A DNA stretch of 13,481 nucleotides from an uncultured Eubacterium sp. (GCA_910584595.1 CAJUBQ010000115.1:1-13481), one strand, 5' to 3'. Shown: positions 1-6,585, counted from the first letter of the stretch. Notes: a model not told the origin generated them from the letters alone. A program made the numbers and translations.

Positions 1-395
1 ATTGCGTCAATAAAATCCGGGAAGTCCAGCGTATTCCCTATGATTTTTATATTTTGCCGCGGCAGTTCGGGTATCTGTATAATTTCTCCGCTTAGAATGT
101 CTGCCGCCTGTCCTTCGTCCCATACGAGGAAATATCCGAACTCCGTTTCTGTTTCATACAAAAGGATGTCTCTTTCAAAAATACTTTTTCCGCTGCAGTC
201 GAAGCTTCCGGTGTCTTTACACAGCGTTTGCGGGATGATCTCATACACATTTGCCCCGGGATATCCACCCTTGTCTATGTAATGCCCCACAGGGCGTTTC
301 GCCCCGTCCGCCGGTCTGATCGGCGGTTCTTTTATATAATCGCCCTGCACCCATATAGGACAAGACGCGCTACTGCTTTTGGCTCTCGCTTTCAC
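1..395 (-). CDS. YopX-family phage protein, C-terminus cut by window edge
   Basis: My own translation of the minus strand gives a frame that stays open to the window edge, so the C-terminus is missing. Visible family features are WVQGDYI near the start, YEIIPQTL, then the CSGKSIFERDILLY segment and IKIIGNTLDFP near the edge. These match the usual YopX layout (W-x-x-G, the 'G...IFEGDIV' strand, and a final 'IGN' strand). YopX proteins are small phage proteins of unknown biochemical role, common in early regions of Bacillota phages. There is no ATG; I chose GTG at 395, which overlaps the upstream YopX gene by 26 bases, and a GTG at 350 would still keep the WVQGDYI motif nearly intact. It is probably co-transcribed with the gene at 370-858 and may be its diverged duplicate. 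Family assignment is fairly secure, the start is not. Confidence 0.7.
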   Translation of the reverse strand, partial: MKARAKSSSASCPIWVQGDYIKEPPIRPADGAKRPVGHYIDKGGYPGANVYEIIPQTLCKDTGSFDCSGKSIFERDILLYETETEFGYFLVWDEGQAADILSGEIIQIPELPRQNIKIIGNTLDFPDFIDA

Positions 396-858
396 CCTTG
401 CGCACCGCCCTTTCCGCAACCGTTCCGATGATTTCCATGCGGCTCGGGTCGGCAATGCCTTTTTCGTTCACGCATGGCAAAAGCTGATGTGTGATTCCGT
501 CCGGGGCCATCCATCGAAAAACAACCACGCCCGCCAGCCTCACTTTTACTGTTTCCCCGTCAAATCCCGGCAATGTATTGTATTCCCTGTCCACCGTTGC
601 GCGTTCAACAATAAACTCCCTTACCTCTCCGTCAACTGGCATGGCCGCAATATCCCCTGTGTACATCCGCTTTCCGCGTTTATCTGTGTATTCCGTCTCT
701 TCTCCAAGCGATTCCGGGATAATATTATGAAAATGTGCGCTTCTGATTCGTTCCGGCGTTTCTATCTCCGTTATTCCCGCTGATCCGTATGACGGCATTC
801 CGTATATCCATTCATATTTCTCTAACGCATCGTTCCATGTAAGGCCTCTGTACCTCAT
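370..858 (-). CDS. YopX-family phage protein
   Basis: A 162-residue protein. The start at 858 is preferred over an upstream ATG at 915 because GGGAGG lies eight bases before it and because MRYRGLTW is the usual YopX opening. It carries the family pattern in order: W-x-YG around residues 15-20, HNIIPESLG near 43-51, the 'DKRGKRMYTGDI' strand near 57-69, and MEIIGTVAE near the C-terminus. Known YopX members come from Bacillus phage SPbeta and many clostridial prophages; no activity is established. It is followed by a second YopX gene overlapping by 26 bases and preceded by a DUF6273 gene, a typical leftward prophage early-gene cluster. Nothing in the frame looks broken. Confidence 0.8.
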   Translation of the reverse strand: MRYRGLTWNDALEKYEWIYGMPSYGSAGITEIETPERIRSAHFHNIIPESLGEETEYTDKRGKRMYTGDIAAMPVDGEVREFIVERATVDREYNTLPGFDGETVKVRLAGVVVFRWMAPDGITHQLLPCVNEKGIADPSRMEIIGTVAERAVRKGESESQKQ

Positions 859-963
859 TTTTCCATCCTCCCTGTTAAAAAAGCTTTTTCCAGTTCCTAT
901 CCGATGCCGCTTCATGACAGTGCATACGCGTTATTTTGATCTGTTGCCGCCTGTCGGCGGTGA

Positions 964-1422
964 TTAAGGATACAAGATTTTGAAAGCCGGGCGAACGCCA
1001 AGCGGATAGGAAGCGTTGCGACAGTTCGCAAAGCCGCTGCCGTTGACATAGGCAAAGTTAGCGCCCGAAACAACGGTTGACGTCCAACCGCACTCGTATT
1101 CTTCGCCTTTCCGACACGCAATGCGACGCCTGTTGTCTTTCATCCATTCAATCTGTCCCTCGCAGCGGTTAAAATTTTCATCCACGCCGCACATTTCCGT
1201 TATTGTCAGAAGACGCAATAAGTCTCCGTTTTCAAATGCCGCCATGCGTTTTCTGAGTTTTTCCGGGAATGCTTCTGTCAGCTCCCGAAGAAACTTCCGC
1301 ATTTCAGATGCATCGTATCCCCCGTCAGTGCTGTTTCTGCTGTTCATTTGGTGCGCTTCGTCAAGATACTCGTCGAACAGGAAGAGCATCCCGTCCCCCT
1401 CTTCCCTGATGGCGGTTGCCAT
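964..1422 (-). CDS. DUF6273-type phage protein, uncertain or lost start
   Basis: The C-terminal third reads WTSTVVSGANFAYVN followed by GVRPAFKIL, the signature end of DUF6273 proteins found in clostridial phages and mobile elements. Function is unknown; the ending resembles C-type-lectin/formylglycine-enzyme-like folds, which is only an inference. The first ATG is at 1422 (152 residues) but has no good ribosome binding site. In the same frame, 23 codons upstream are open back to 1491 and read sensibly (KVGDRIRVKLPKKCH before MATAIREEG), as expected of the family N-terminus, yet contain no ATG, GTG or TTG. The gene may have lost its true start at a recombination junction with the regulator at 1494. 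An internal ATG at 1389 follows a purine-rich GAGGGGG stretch and could also serve. Confidence 0.65.
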   Translation of the reverse strand: MATAIREEGDGMLFLFDEYLDEAHQMNSRNSTDGGYDASEMRKFLRELTEAFPEKLRKRMAAFENGDLLRLLTITEMCGVDENFNRCEGQIEWMKDNRRRIACRKGEEYECGWTSTVVSGANFAYVNGSGFANCRNASYPLGVRPAFKILYP

Positions 1423-1493
1423 ATGACATTTCTTTGGAAGCTTTACCCTGATTCTGTCCCCAACCTTTATATGTTTTGTTTTTATTGTGGATC

Positions 1494-1901
1494 ATGCATT
1501 TTAAGGACAGGCTGAAAAATCTTATGGATGAATTAGGAATGAATCAGACAAAACTTTCGTTAATGACAGGCATCGGAAAATCATCTATTAGCCAGTACTT
1601 GTCTGGCAGAAATGAGCCAAGTGAGGAAAGACGCAGAGAGATTGCTCGGAAGCTGGGGGTTCAGGAAGATTATTTTGAAAAGTTTGGGCCTATAACGGAG
1701 ATAGTGCAGGATGAATGCGTAAACGTTCCGGTTATTGTTGCAGCTCGGTTGATGGGTAAGTCCAAAGAATGGGTTGCACAGGGATTGCAAGATGGAGTTT
1801 TTCCATGGGGATATGCGGTCAAAATGGGAAAATGGAGCTATTTTATTTCTTCGGTAAAATTTACCGAATATACAGGGATTACAGTTCCAGTAAAATTTTA
1901 A
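1494..1901 (+). CDS. Phage-type regulator: XRE HTH plus second DNA-binding-like domain
   Basis: A 135-residue protein. Residues 1-60 form a Cro/CI-type helix-turn-helix: MNQTKLSLMTGIGKSSISQYL contains both helices, followed by SGRNEPSEE. A linker with VQDECVNVPV leads to residues 80-130, where 'AARLMGKSKEWVAQGLQDG' and VFPWGYAV resemble the winged excisionase/MerR-like module that reads DNA and ends in a YFISS strand. Such two-module proteins occur in Bacillota prophages and are thought to be regulators. I prefer the ATG at 1494 over 1476 because the HTH fold normally begins about there; neither has a strong ribosome binding site. It points away from the leftward phage genes 1-1422, so it may be the repressor of that block, or a recombined piece from a second phage. 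Confidence 0.75.
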   Translation: MHFKDRLKNLMDELGMNQTKLSLMTGIGKSSISQYLSGRNEPSEERRREIARKLGVQEDYFEKFGPITEIVQDECVNVPVIVAARLMGKSKEWVAQGLQDGVFPWGYAVKMGKWSYFISSVKFTEYTGITVPVKF

Positions 1902-2085
1902 AAATATGTTAAAACTTAGCGCAAACGCTTCTTGATGCTTTGGCAGCGATATTATTACGCCGTGAAAATGTAACAATCATTCATCCTTTCTTCTTAATCT
2001 CTTTTCTGATTAATAAACCTCATTACCTTTTGCTTTCTATGAAGCTCCTTTTGCACTCACATCTAATATAAACAAATGTTCAATC

Positions 2086-2114
2086 TTGTTTTTTCCTTTC
2101 ATTCTCCTTATAAT
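2086..2114 (+). promoter_or_regulatory. Sigma-70-type promoter for the 2163 gene
   Basis: TTGTTT at 2086-2091, a 17-base spacer, and a perfect TATAAT at 2109-2114. It lies about 50 bases before the start at 2163, whose ribosome binding site (AAGGAG, around 2149-2154) is strong. A small GGCA/TGCC hairpin lies in the leader. The rest of 1902-2162 shows no gene. Confidence 0.6.
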
Positions 2115-2162
2115 GTAGTTACAGGCATTATCATGCCAAGTACATAGGAAGGAGACTTATAA

Positions 2163-2693
2163 TTGGAAAAATTTAAAATGCTCTTTGCAAGGCTGGTTCT
2201 TACCATAATGATATCCTGCACCCTGATCTCGGATTCCCCGCTCCGGTTCCAGGATACAACACAGACAATTTTAACTGTCAATGCAGCTACCAGCTACAAC
2301 AGAGCCACGATCAAAAAAGTTCAGAAAAAGCTCAACAAATGCGACTATGACTGCGGTGCCCCGGATGGCATTGCCGGAAGCAAAACCAAGAAAGCAGTCA
2401 AAAAGTACCAACGGGACAATGACCTGACCGTAACCGGCGACATTGATTCTGAACTGCTTAAATCTTTGGGTATTAAACCGGTAAAAGATGCCCCATCCAG
2501 CAATACTGGCGCTCAAAGCGGCAATAGTTCTATTGGATCATCTGATACCAATGAACTAACTGTCTACATTACGAACACCGGGAGTAAGTACCATAGAGAC
2601 GGGTGCCGTTACCTCCGTCAGTCAAAACATGCCATATCTAAATCCAATGCTCAGGCAAGGGGATATGACGCATGTTCTGTATGTCGTCCATAA
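2163..2693 (+). CDS. Secreted peptidoglycan-binding protein with C-terminal Cys/His motif
   Basis: A 176-residue protein starting with TTG; AAGGAG about eight bases upstream supports this start. Residues 1-42 look like a signal peptide (basic start, hydrophobic LVLTIMISCTLI, possible cleavage near VNAA). Residues 46-103 match the PG_binding_1 fold: KKVQKKLNKCDYDCGAPDGI, then TKKAVKKYQRDNDLTVTG. A Ser/Asn/Gly-rich linker (110-129) leads to a compact C-terminal module, VYITNTGSKYHRDGC then GYDACSVCRP, with H144, C148, C171 and C174 arranged like the small metal-binding tails on some secreted nucleases of Bacillota. The protein is probably exported and held on the cell wall. No catalytic domain is visible. 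It has its own promoter and terminator, so it is a stand-alone unit, possibly host cargo or a phage-carried gene. Confidence 0.8.
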   Translation: MEKFKMLFARLVLTIMISCTLISDSPLRFQDTTQTILTVNAATSYNRATIKKVQKKLNKCDYDCGAPDGIAGSKTKKAVKKYQRDNDLTVTGDIDSELLKSLGIKPVKDAPSSNTGAQSGNSSIGSSDTNELTVYITNTGSKYHRDGCRYLRQSKHAISKSNAQARGYDACSVCRP

Positions 2694-2719
2694 TGGATGT
2701 GATCGGCTGCATTTTGAAT

Positions 2720-2766
2720 ATACTGCTGCTCCTGCTTCCTGATGCGGTGACAGCAGTATTTTTCTT
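2720..2766 (+). terminator. Rho-independent terminator after the 2163 gene
   Basis: Perfect 9-bp inverted repeat ATACTGCTG (2720-2728) and CAGCAGTAT (2751-2759), followed directly by TTTTTCTTT. It is oriented to end rightward transcription about 25 bases past the stop codon. Confidence 0.85.
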
Positions 2767-3051
2767 TCTGTGTTGAGTGTACGGTCAGCAGGGACAATCT
2801 GATTGTTTCATAAGGCAATTGCTCTCCTGTATTGTCGCAAACCTTCTCTCACGCTGCCGGTTCTCCATTTCCTTCATAAAACAAGCTTGTCAACTTTTGT
2901 CATATGCAGGTATTGCGACACAAGGAGAATTTAATAATATGGCACATATCCAAAATGTCCGCTTTGGCATAGGTTACGTTGATTTTATGTTAACGGATAC
3001 TGGAATCTCGCTTTGCGAAAACATTTTTTAAACGTATTTTAATTTCTGGGA
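2767..3051. other. No recognisable gene
   Basis: I see no convincing gene here. A 30-codon frame at 2939-3031 (+) has AAGGAG about a dozen bases before its ATG, but its product matches nothing I know. The stretch separates the terminated 2163 unit from leftward pseudogenes and may be decayed phage DNA. Confidence 0.4.
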
Positions 3052-3334
3052 TTAGAATATTGAAAAAGATGTACGACTGTTTTTGTGGAAAAGACGGCTA
3101 GCTTCCAATATTTTAATCCCTTCTTTTACTGACCTTCCATCAAGCGCAAACTCTGTATAGCCTTTGCGCCAGTTTTTTTAATGTAATAAACCGCTCTTTT
3201 CCATCTTCTTCAAAACGTATCCACTGTAATGCAGTATCAACACTAAAAATTTTCGTTTCCCTCACACCTACTGCTGTTTTTATAGTTATTTTATATTTGC
3301 CTGCATTTCTTATTCGTGTCAGGTTTTATGCCAT
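3052..3334 (-). pseudogene. Broken small phage-type gene, function unknown
   Basis: Two minus-strand frames join into one sensible protein of about 90 residues. From 3325 the first frame reads NLTRIRNAGKYKITIKT, then VDTALQWIRFEEDGKERFITLK; at a run of seven T (3173-3179) the frame must shift by one to continue NWRKGYTEFALDGRSVKEGI and end at the stop at 3052. The first frame alone stops soon after the run. A TAA also lies between the only plausible ATG (3334) and the body. The homopolymer slip and the in-frame stop indicate decay, although a sequencing error in the T run could explain the first. I do not recognise the family. Confidence 0.55.
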
Positions 3335-3352
3335 TTTTACAAAGACCAATTT

Positions 3353-3545
3353 TCACTTATCCTCTCCCTCTCTCTGTACATACAAATCGCCCATTTCTAC
3401 ACCGAGCGTGTCCGCAATAGCAATCGCATCACAAGGCTTAATGATTTTCCGGCCGTTTAGCGTACTATTAAATTGCTGCTTGAAAACCCAGCCTTTTCGC
3501 AATAGCACACTATTTCAGACCTTTTTCTTTCATTGTTTTTAACCA
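3353..3545 (-). pseudogene. Broken XRE-family HTH regulator
   Basis: The minus strand encodes a Cro/CI-type helix-turn-helix protein in pieces. From the ATG at 3533: MKEKGLK, then TAG (3512-3510, where CAG would restore Gln), then CAIAKRLGF. After a frame change near 3490 the text continues KQQFNSTLNGRKIIKPCDAI, then AIADTLGVEMGDLYVQREGE, ending at the stop at 3353. Together this is an ordinary HTH regulator of about 60 residues with at least one nonsense codon and one frameshift. Upstream, GTTAAAAACA before the ATG also suggests one extra A relative to an earlier start (MVKTMKEK). A 26-codon frame at 3539-3619 (MSHKKLAREAMVCGYKRMQL) may be a related remnant. It lies downstream of the cro-like gene in the leftward early direction. 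Confidence 0.65.
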
Positions 3546-3780
3546 TATCTGAAACAGGATAGTTGCATTCGTTTATACCCGCACACCATCGCTTCTCTTG
3601 CCAATTTCTTATGGCTCATTCTTGATTTCTGTGCCTTAAATATGCATTCCCCTTTCCACCTACATCCTGTTAAGAGATTTTGTTAATATGACTCACATTT
3701 AAAATAGACTGCATTAACATTAGTTCAATTTCCGATGATATGTATTTCAGTATATCCACATGTTGAACGTCGTTAAACTT

Positions 3781-3984
3781 TTAAGTAAAAAAATATTCCC
3801 CATACTCGTCCTTATTCAGATTTAAAAGAACAGACCACTGCACGATATCCTTTTGGGACAATTCGGTTTTGCACGTCAGTTTCTTTGACATAGAATTTCT
3901 AGAAATTCCAACCTTTTTCGCAAAATTTCCCTGTGTACCATACAACTCTATTATTCTTCCTTTCAATTTGTTATATGTATACAT
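3781..3984 (-). CDS. Cro-like phage regulator, DUF739 family
   Basis: A 67-residue helix-turn-helix protein: MYTYNKLKGRIIELYGTQ, then NFAKKVGISRNSMSKKLT (recognition region), then TELSQKDIVQWSVLLNL and the ending EYGEYFFT. This matches the small DUF739 proteins that sit opposite CI repressors in Bacillota phages and act like Cro, shutting off the repressor promoter. Two adjacent ATGs exist (3987 and 3984); 3984 is preferred because AGGAGG at 3992-3997 is then at ideal spacing (7 bases). It is transcribed divergently from the S24 repressor at 4124 and should be driven by the promoter at 4009-4037. The downstream genes in its direction are pseudogenes, so its operon no longer appears functional. 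Confidence 0.85.
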   Translation of the reverse strand: MYTYNKLKGRIIELYGTQGNFAKKVGISRNSMSKKLTCKTELSQKDIVQWSVLLNLNKDEYGEYFFT

Positions 3985-4008
3985 CATATCATCCTCCTTT
4001 CTGTTTTG

Positions 4009-4037
4009 AGTTTAACATCGCTTAACTTTATTGTCAA
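4009..4037 (-). promoter_or_regulatory. Leftward (cro-side) promoter
   Basis: On the minus strand, consensus TTGACA at 4037-4032, a 17-base spacer, and TAAACT at 4014-4009. The start would fall close to the AGGAGG of the DUF739 gene. The -10 lies inside the GTTTAACATC direct repeat and the spacer contains an AAAGTTAAG half-site, so a bound repressor would block it. Confidence 0.7.
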
Positions 4038-4084
4038 TATGTAAGTTGAATTTTTTTTAACTTTTTACTTGAAAGTTTAACATC
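4010..4084. promoter_or_regulatory. Operator cluster of the lysogeny switch
   Basis: GTTTAACATC occurs twice in direct orientation (4010-4019 and 4075-4084). Related half-sites form two inverted pairs: CTTAACTT (4021-4028) with AAGTTGAA (4043-4050), and TTTAACTTT (4056-4064) with AAAGTTTAA (4072-4080). Both pairs overlap promoter elements, as expected for shared CI/Cro operators. Assignment to a particular protein is inferred from position. Confidence 0.55.
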
Positions 4085-4097
4085 ATTGGTGTATCAT
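4069..4097 (+). promoter_or_regulatory. Rightward (repressor) promoter
   Basis: TTGAAA at 4069-4074, a 17-base spacer, and TATCAT at 4092-4097, about 25 bases before the repressor start at 4124. The -35 overlaps the right arm of the second operator palindrome, suggesting autoregulation. Confidence 0.65.
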
Positions 4098-4123
4098 AAA
4101 TTTACAGATTGGAGGAAACGCAT

Positions 4124-4933
4124 ATGAAGAACGAACTAACCGCAAAAAGAATGCAACTCGCTCTATCAAATGCTAATATGATACCACAAGAATTATCGGA
4201 AAAATCTGGTGTCAGCAAATCTTCAATAAGCCAATATGTCAATGGTTCACATGCTCCATCAAATATAAGCAGTGGAAAAATGGGAAAAGTTTTAGGAGTA
4301 AATCCTTTGTGGCTTATGGGATTTGATGTTGATATGAAAAAAAGCATTATAGAAGATAAGTCAGAAGAATTAAAACATAAAAAAACAAGCCAATATGAAC
4401 ATATTATAGACAAATATCTTTTCGTCTCAACTCACTCTCCAGACGGCGCTAAAATTGTTGAAGCTGTACTTAATAGAGAATGGGCTGTAGCAAAACAAAT
4501 ATCAGAGCAAAAAATCTATATCGAAAAATTGAAAATGAAAGCATCCGCAGAACTGACTCCGTCAAAAACAATCACTTATTTCCATCGTATCGCTTCAGCT
4601 GGCAGCGGAGAATATCTGTTCGATGATATGCCTACTGACTTAATAAAGGTTAAGAATACGCCCGAATCCGCAAAGGCAGACTTTGTTATCGGAGTAAATG
4701 GTAAAAGTATGGAACCGGACTACTACGATGGTGAAAAAGTTTTTGTTGAACTTACATCAAATATTGAAATCGGAGAAGTTGGGGTGTTTGTCCGTGGTAA
4801 CGAATGTTTCATTAAGGAATACGGAAAAGAAGGACTTGTATCTAAAAATGCAAATTATCCAGGTATTGAACCGTTTGATGATGGAATTAAAATTGTAGGA
4901 AAAGTGATTGGAAAAGTAACCGAAATCATATAA
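4124..4933 (+). CDS. CI/LexA-like prophage repressor with S24 autoprotease domain
   Basis: A 269-residue protein. The start at 4124 is chosen because GGAGG (4111-4115) precedes it by eight bases; an upstream TTG overlaps that site. Residues 1-60 are an XRE helix-turn-helix (IPQELSEKSGVSKSSISQYV, then NGSHAPSN). A charged helical linker spans about 70-145. Residues 150-269 are a peptidase S24/LexA-type domain: an Ala-Gly cleavage site at A159-G160 in IASAGSGEY, the nucleophile S195 in VNGKSMEPDYYDG, and the general base K231 in CFIKEYGKEG. The 36-residue Ser-Lys spacing fits the family. It should hold the prophage dormant and be inactivated by RecA-stimulated self-cleavage after DNA damage. 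All catalytic residues are present, so immunity is probably still functional although the integrase is broken. Confidence 0.93.
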   Translation: MKNELTAKRMQLALSNANMIPQELSEKSGVSKSSISQYVNGSHAPSNISSGKMGKVLGVNPLWLMGFDVDMKKSIIEDKSEELKHKKTSQYEHIIDKYLFVSTHSPDGAKIVEAVLNREWAVAKQISEQKIYIEKLKMKASAELTPSKTITYFHRIASAGSGEYLFDDMPTDLIKVKNTPESAKADFVIGVNGKSMEPDYYDGEKVFVELTSNIEIGEVGVFVRGNECFIKEYGKEGLVSKNANYPGIEPFDDGIKIVGKVIGKVTEII

Positions 4934-4968
4934 AAACCTTTTCCAATACAATAATTGTAGTTTTACTA

Positions 4969-4997
4969 TTGATTATTCACTAATTTTACATTAAAAT
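4969..4997 (+). promoter_or_regulatory. Promoter of the lipoprotein gene
   Basis: TTGATT at 4969-4974, a 17-base spacer, and TAAAAT (5 of 6 to consensus) at 4992-4997, about 65 bases before the lipoprotein start. This would let the lipoprotein be expressed in the lysogen independently of the repressor promoter. Confidence 0.55.
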
Positions 4998-5063
4998 AAA
5001 TCTGTAGCTAAATTCTTAAAATGGTTTAATGAAAAAGAAATATAAAGAAAAGAGGATTCACCG

Positions 5064-5735
5064 ATGAAAAAGCGATTCATAATCTTAACTGCGCTAGCAG
5101 TATTTTCAGTTGCAGGATGTTCTGCATCCAACTCTTCCGATTCTAATATAGTAGATGGTCTGAAAAAGCAGGTAGCTGACTTGCAAAAAGAAAATGAGAA
5201 TCTAAAAACACAGCTTAAAAAAATTGATAAAAGCGATACAGCTATAGAAACTGACAGTGAGGAAACCATATCAGATGACGCAGAATCCGCGATAGATGAT
5301 ACCTCGCAGTCAGAGAAACCATTAAAAATCGGAAAAGAAGGAACGCTCGGTGATTGGTCCATAACCGTAACATCTGCAGAAGCCACTGATTCTATCACTG
5401 CAGATTACGGCTCATATACCCCAGATGATGGAAATAAATACTTTTCTGTTTCTGTCACTGTCAAAAATAACAGTAAGACCGCTGAAACATTTCTTGAAAG
5501 TTATTCTTTATCCACTGATTTACAAGCAAAGCTGTTGTTTGGGGATGGGTATGAATTCAGCGCAACCCAGCTTATTGGATATAAAAAGTCACTACACAAT
5601 GAAACTCTAAATCCACTATCCAGTAAAGAAGGCGTTATTGCTTTTGAAATTCCTAACGATGTTGCAGATTCAGACCAGAAATTAGTTTTACAGTTTGCAA
5701 TAAATAACGAATTTTTGAAATTTAAAGTTCGCTAA
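5064..5735 (+). CDS. Surface lipoprotein with coiled coil and DUF4352-like domain
   Basis: A 223-residue protein. The N-terminus is a lipoprotein signal: MKKR, hydrophobic FIILTALAVFSVA, and lipobox VAGC with the lipidated Cys at residue 19. Residues 28-56 form a short coiled coil (IVDGLKKQVADLQKEN...). Residues 57-85 are acidic and Ser/Thr-rich, a probable linker. Residues 88-223 (KIGKEGTLGDWSITVTSAE, then YFSVSVTVKNNSKTAETF) have the beta-sandwich pattern of DUF4352/telokin-like lipoprotein domains. GAGGA lies eight bases before the start. Its position between the repressor and integrase, with its own promoter, is where lysogenic-conversion genes often sit. Superinfection exclusion or cell-surface modification is possible, but nothing in the sequence proves either. 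Confidence 0.82.
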   Translation: MKKRFIILTALAVFSVAGCSASNSSDSNIVDGLKKQVADLQKENENLKTQLKKIDKSDTAIETDSEETISDDAESAIDDTSQSEKPLKIGKEGTLGDWSITVTSAEATDSITADYGSYTPDDGNKYFSVSVTVKNNSKTAETFLESYSLSTDLQAKLLFGDGYEFSATQLIGYKKSLHNETLNPLSSKEGVIAFEIPNDVADSDQKLVLQFAINNEFLKFKVR

Positions 5736-5901
5736 AATTGCAAGGTTCCATCAATTCTCATGATTTCGATGTAAAACGAAGAATAATTTCAAAGATGGCT
5801 ATTTTTAATGACTTAACGACAATACGATGCAATATGAAGTAAGCGAATGTATATTTTAGGTAACCGAACAGGACATGATTTGCAGAAAGGAGACCCCCAT
5901 T

Positions 5902-6144
5902 ATGTCAACATTGGAAAAAGCAACGCAGCTACTACAAAAACTGCCAGAAAACAAACTGGAAGCTGTATATGTATATATGTGCTTCGTAGATGCGCAAATT
6001 GAACCCGATAAAAACATTTCTGATAACAAAAATCAAACTATGTCCGCTTTTGGAATCGCCCACGAATATGCCGATCCAGCATTAATAGATCAGGAAGAAG
6101 GCGCTTTTGAACGTGCAATGGCAGAAAAACATGCAGCTGGTTGA
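5902..6144 (+). CDS. Putative antitoxin of PIN-domain toxin-antitoxin pair
   Basis: An 80-residue protein starting at 5902, where AAGGAG lies eight to ten bases upstream; an in-frame ATG at 5875 has no such site. The N-terminal half (MSTLEKATQLLQKLPENKLE, then AVYVYMCFVD) is a helix-rich segment like that of small type II antitoxins of the DUF2281 kind; the C-terminal half (SAFGIAHEYADPALIDQEEG, then AFERAMAEKHAAG) looks like a flexible toxin-binding tail. Its stop overlaps the toxin start by 14 bases, indicating translational coupling. A possible -10 (TATATT, 5850-5855) lies upstream, but I could not pick a good -35. The call depends mainly on the neighbouring PIN gene; the family name is tentative. 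Confidence 0.72.
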   Translation: MSTLEKATQLLQKLPENKLEAVYVYMCFVDAQIEPDKNISDNKNQTMSAFGIAHEYADPALIDQEEGAFERAMAEKHAAG

Positions 6145-6529
6145 CGCAAATGTAATAATCCGCTATCTGCTTAATGACAGCCCCCAATTGTCAGAAAAGG
6201 CAAGAAGCATCATTTCCAACGGCAGAGCTTATGCTAAACCAGAAATTATTGCCGAAGTTGTTTATGTATTGCAGAAAGTTTACCGCATCGAAAAAGGCAT
6301 CATACGGAAGTTTATATATGCCCTGTTTCATGATATTTCCTGTACAGAATATGAATGCGTCCTGTCCGCCATAGATATTTATGCTTCTGTTTCGCTTGAT
6401 TTTGTAGACTGCCTTCTGATTGCTTATCACCAGATCAATCAAGAAACTATTTTCAGCTTTGACAAAAAGTTAAATAAACATCTGGATATGACAATTTATC
6501 CAGAACCAGGTAATAATGATCTTGTATAA
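6131..6529 (+). CDS. PIN-domain ribonuclease toxin (VapC-like)
   Basis: A 132-residue protein with the PIN nuclease layout: D5 in MQLVDANVIIRYLL, E42 in EIIAEVVYVL, D93 in LDFVDCLLIA, and D111 in TIFSFDKKLNK. These four acidic residues form the Mg2+-binding site of PIN/VapC toxins, which cut tRNA or rRNA at specific positions. The start at 6131 is the second ATG of the frame and gives the canonical N-terminus directly before VDAN; it overlaps the antitoxin by 14 bases. All catalytic residues are intact, so it is probably active. Toxin-antitoxin pairs near phage integrases can stabilise the element or act against other phages; which applies here cannot be seen. Confidence 0.88.
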   Translation: MQLVDANVIIRYLLNDSPQLSEKARSIISNGRAYAKPEIIAEVVYVLQKVYRIEKGIIRKFIYALFHDISCTEYECVLSAIDIYASVSLDFVDCLLIAYHQINQETIFSFDKKLNKHLDMTIYPEPGNNDLV

Positions 6530-6541
6530 TCAAAGAAAAAT

Positions 6542-6566
6542 CGTCCGGCGTAACCAGCGCCGGACG
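6542..6566. terminator. GC-rich hairpin after the toxin gene
   Basis: Perfect 9-bp arms CGTCCGGCG (6542-6550) and CGCCGGACG (6558-6566) with a 7-base loop. The T-rich tract (GATTTTTCTTT) follows the stem on the minus strand, not the plus. As a terminator it therefore fits leftward transcription best; on the plus strand it may act weakly or protect the toxin mRNA 3' end. Confidence 0.6.
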
Positions 6567-6585
6567 GCTCTAAAACTTAAAATTC

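Noticed and set aside
1581..1976. 131-codon minus-strand frame
   Set aside because: It lies opposite the HTH regulator and its composition is that of an antisense shadow.
2777..3031. 84-codon plus-strand frame after the terminator
   Set aside because: No start signal at its beginning and no recognisable product; only its last 30 codons have a weak ribosome binding site.
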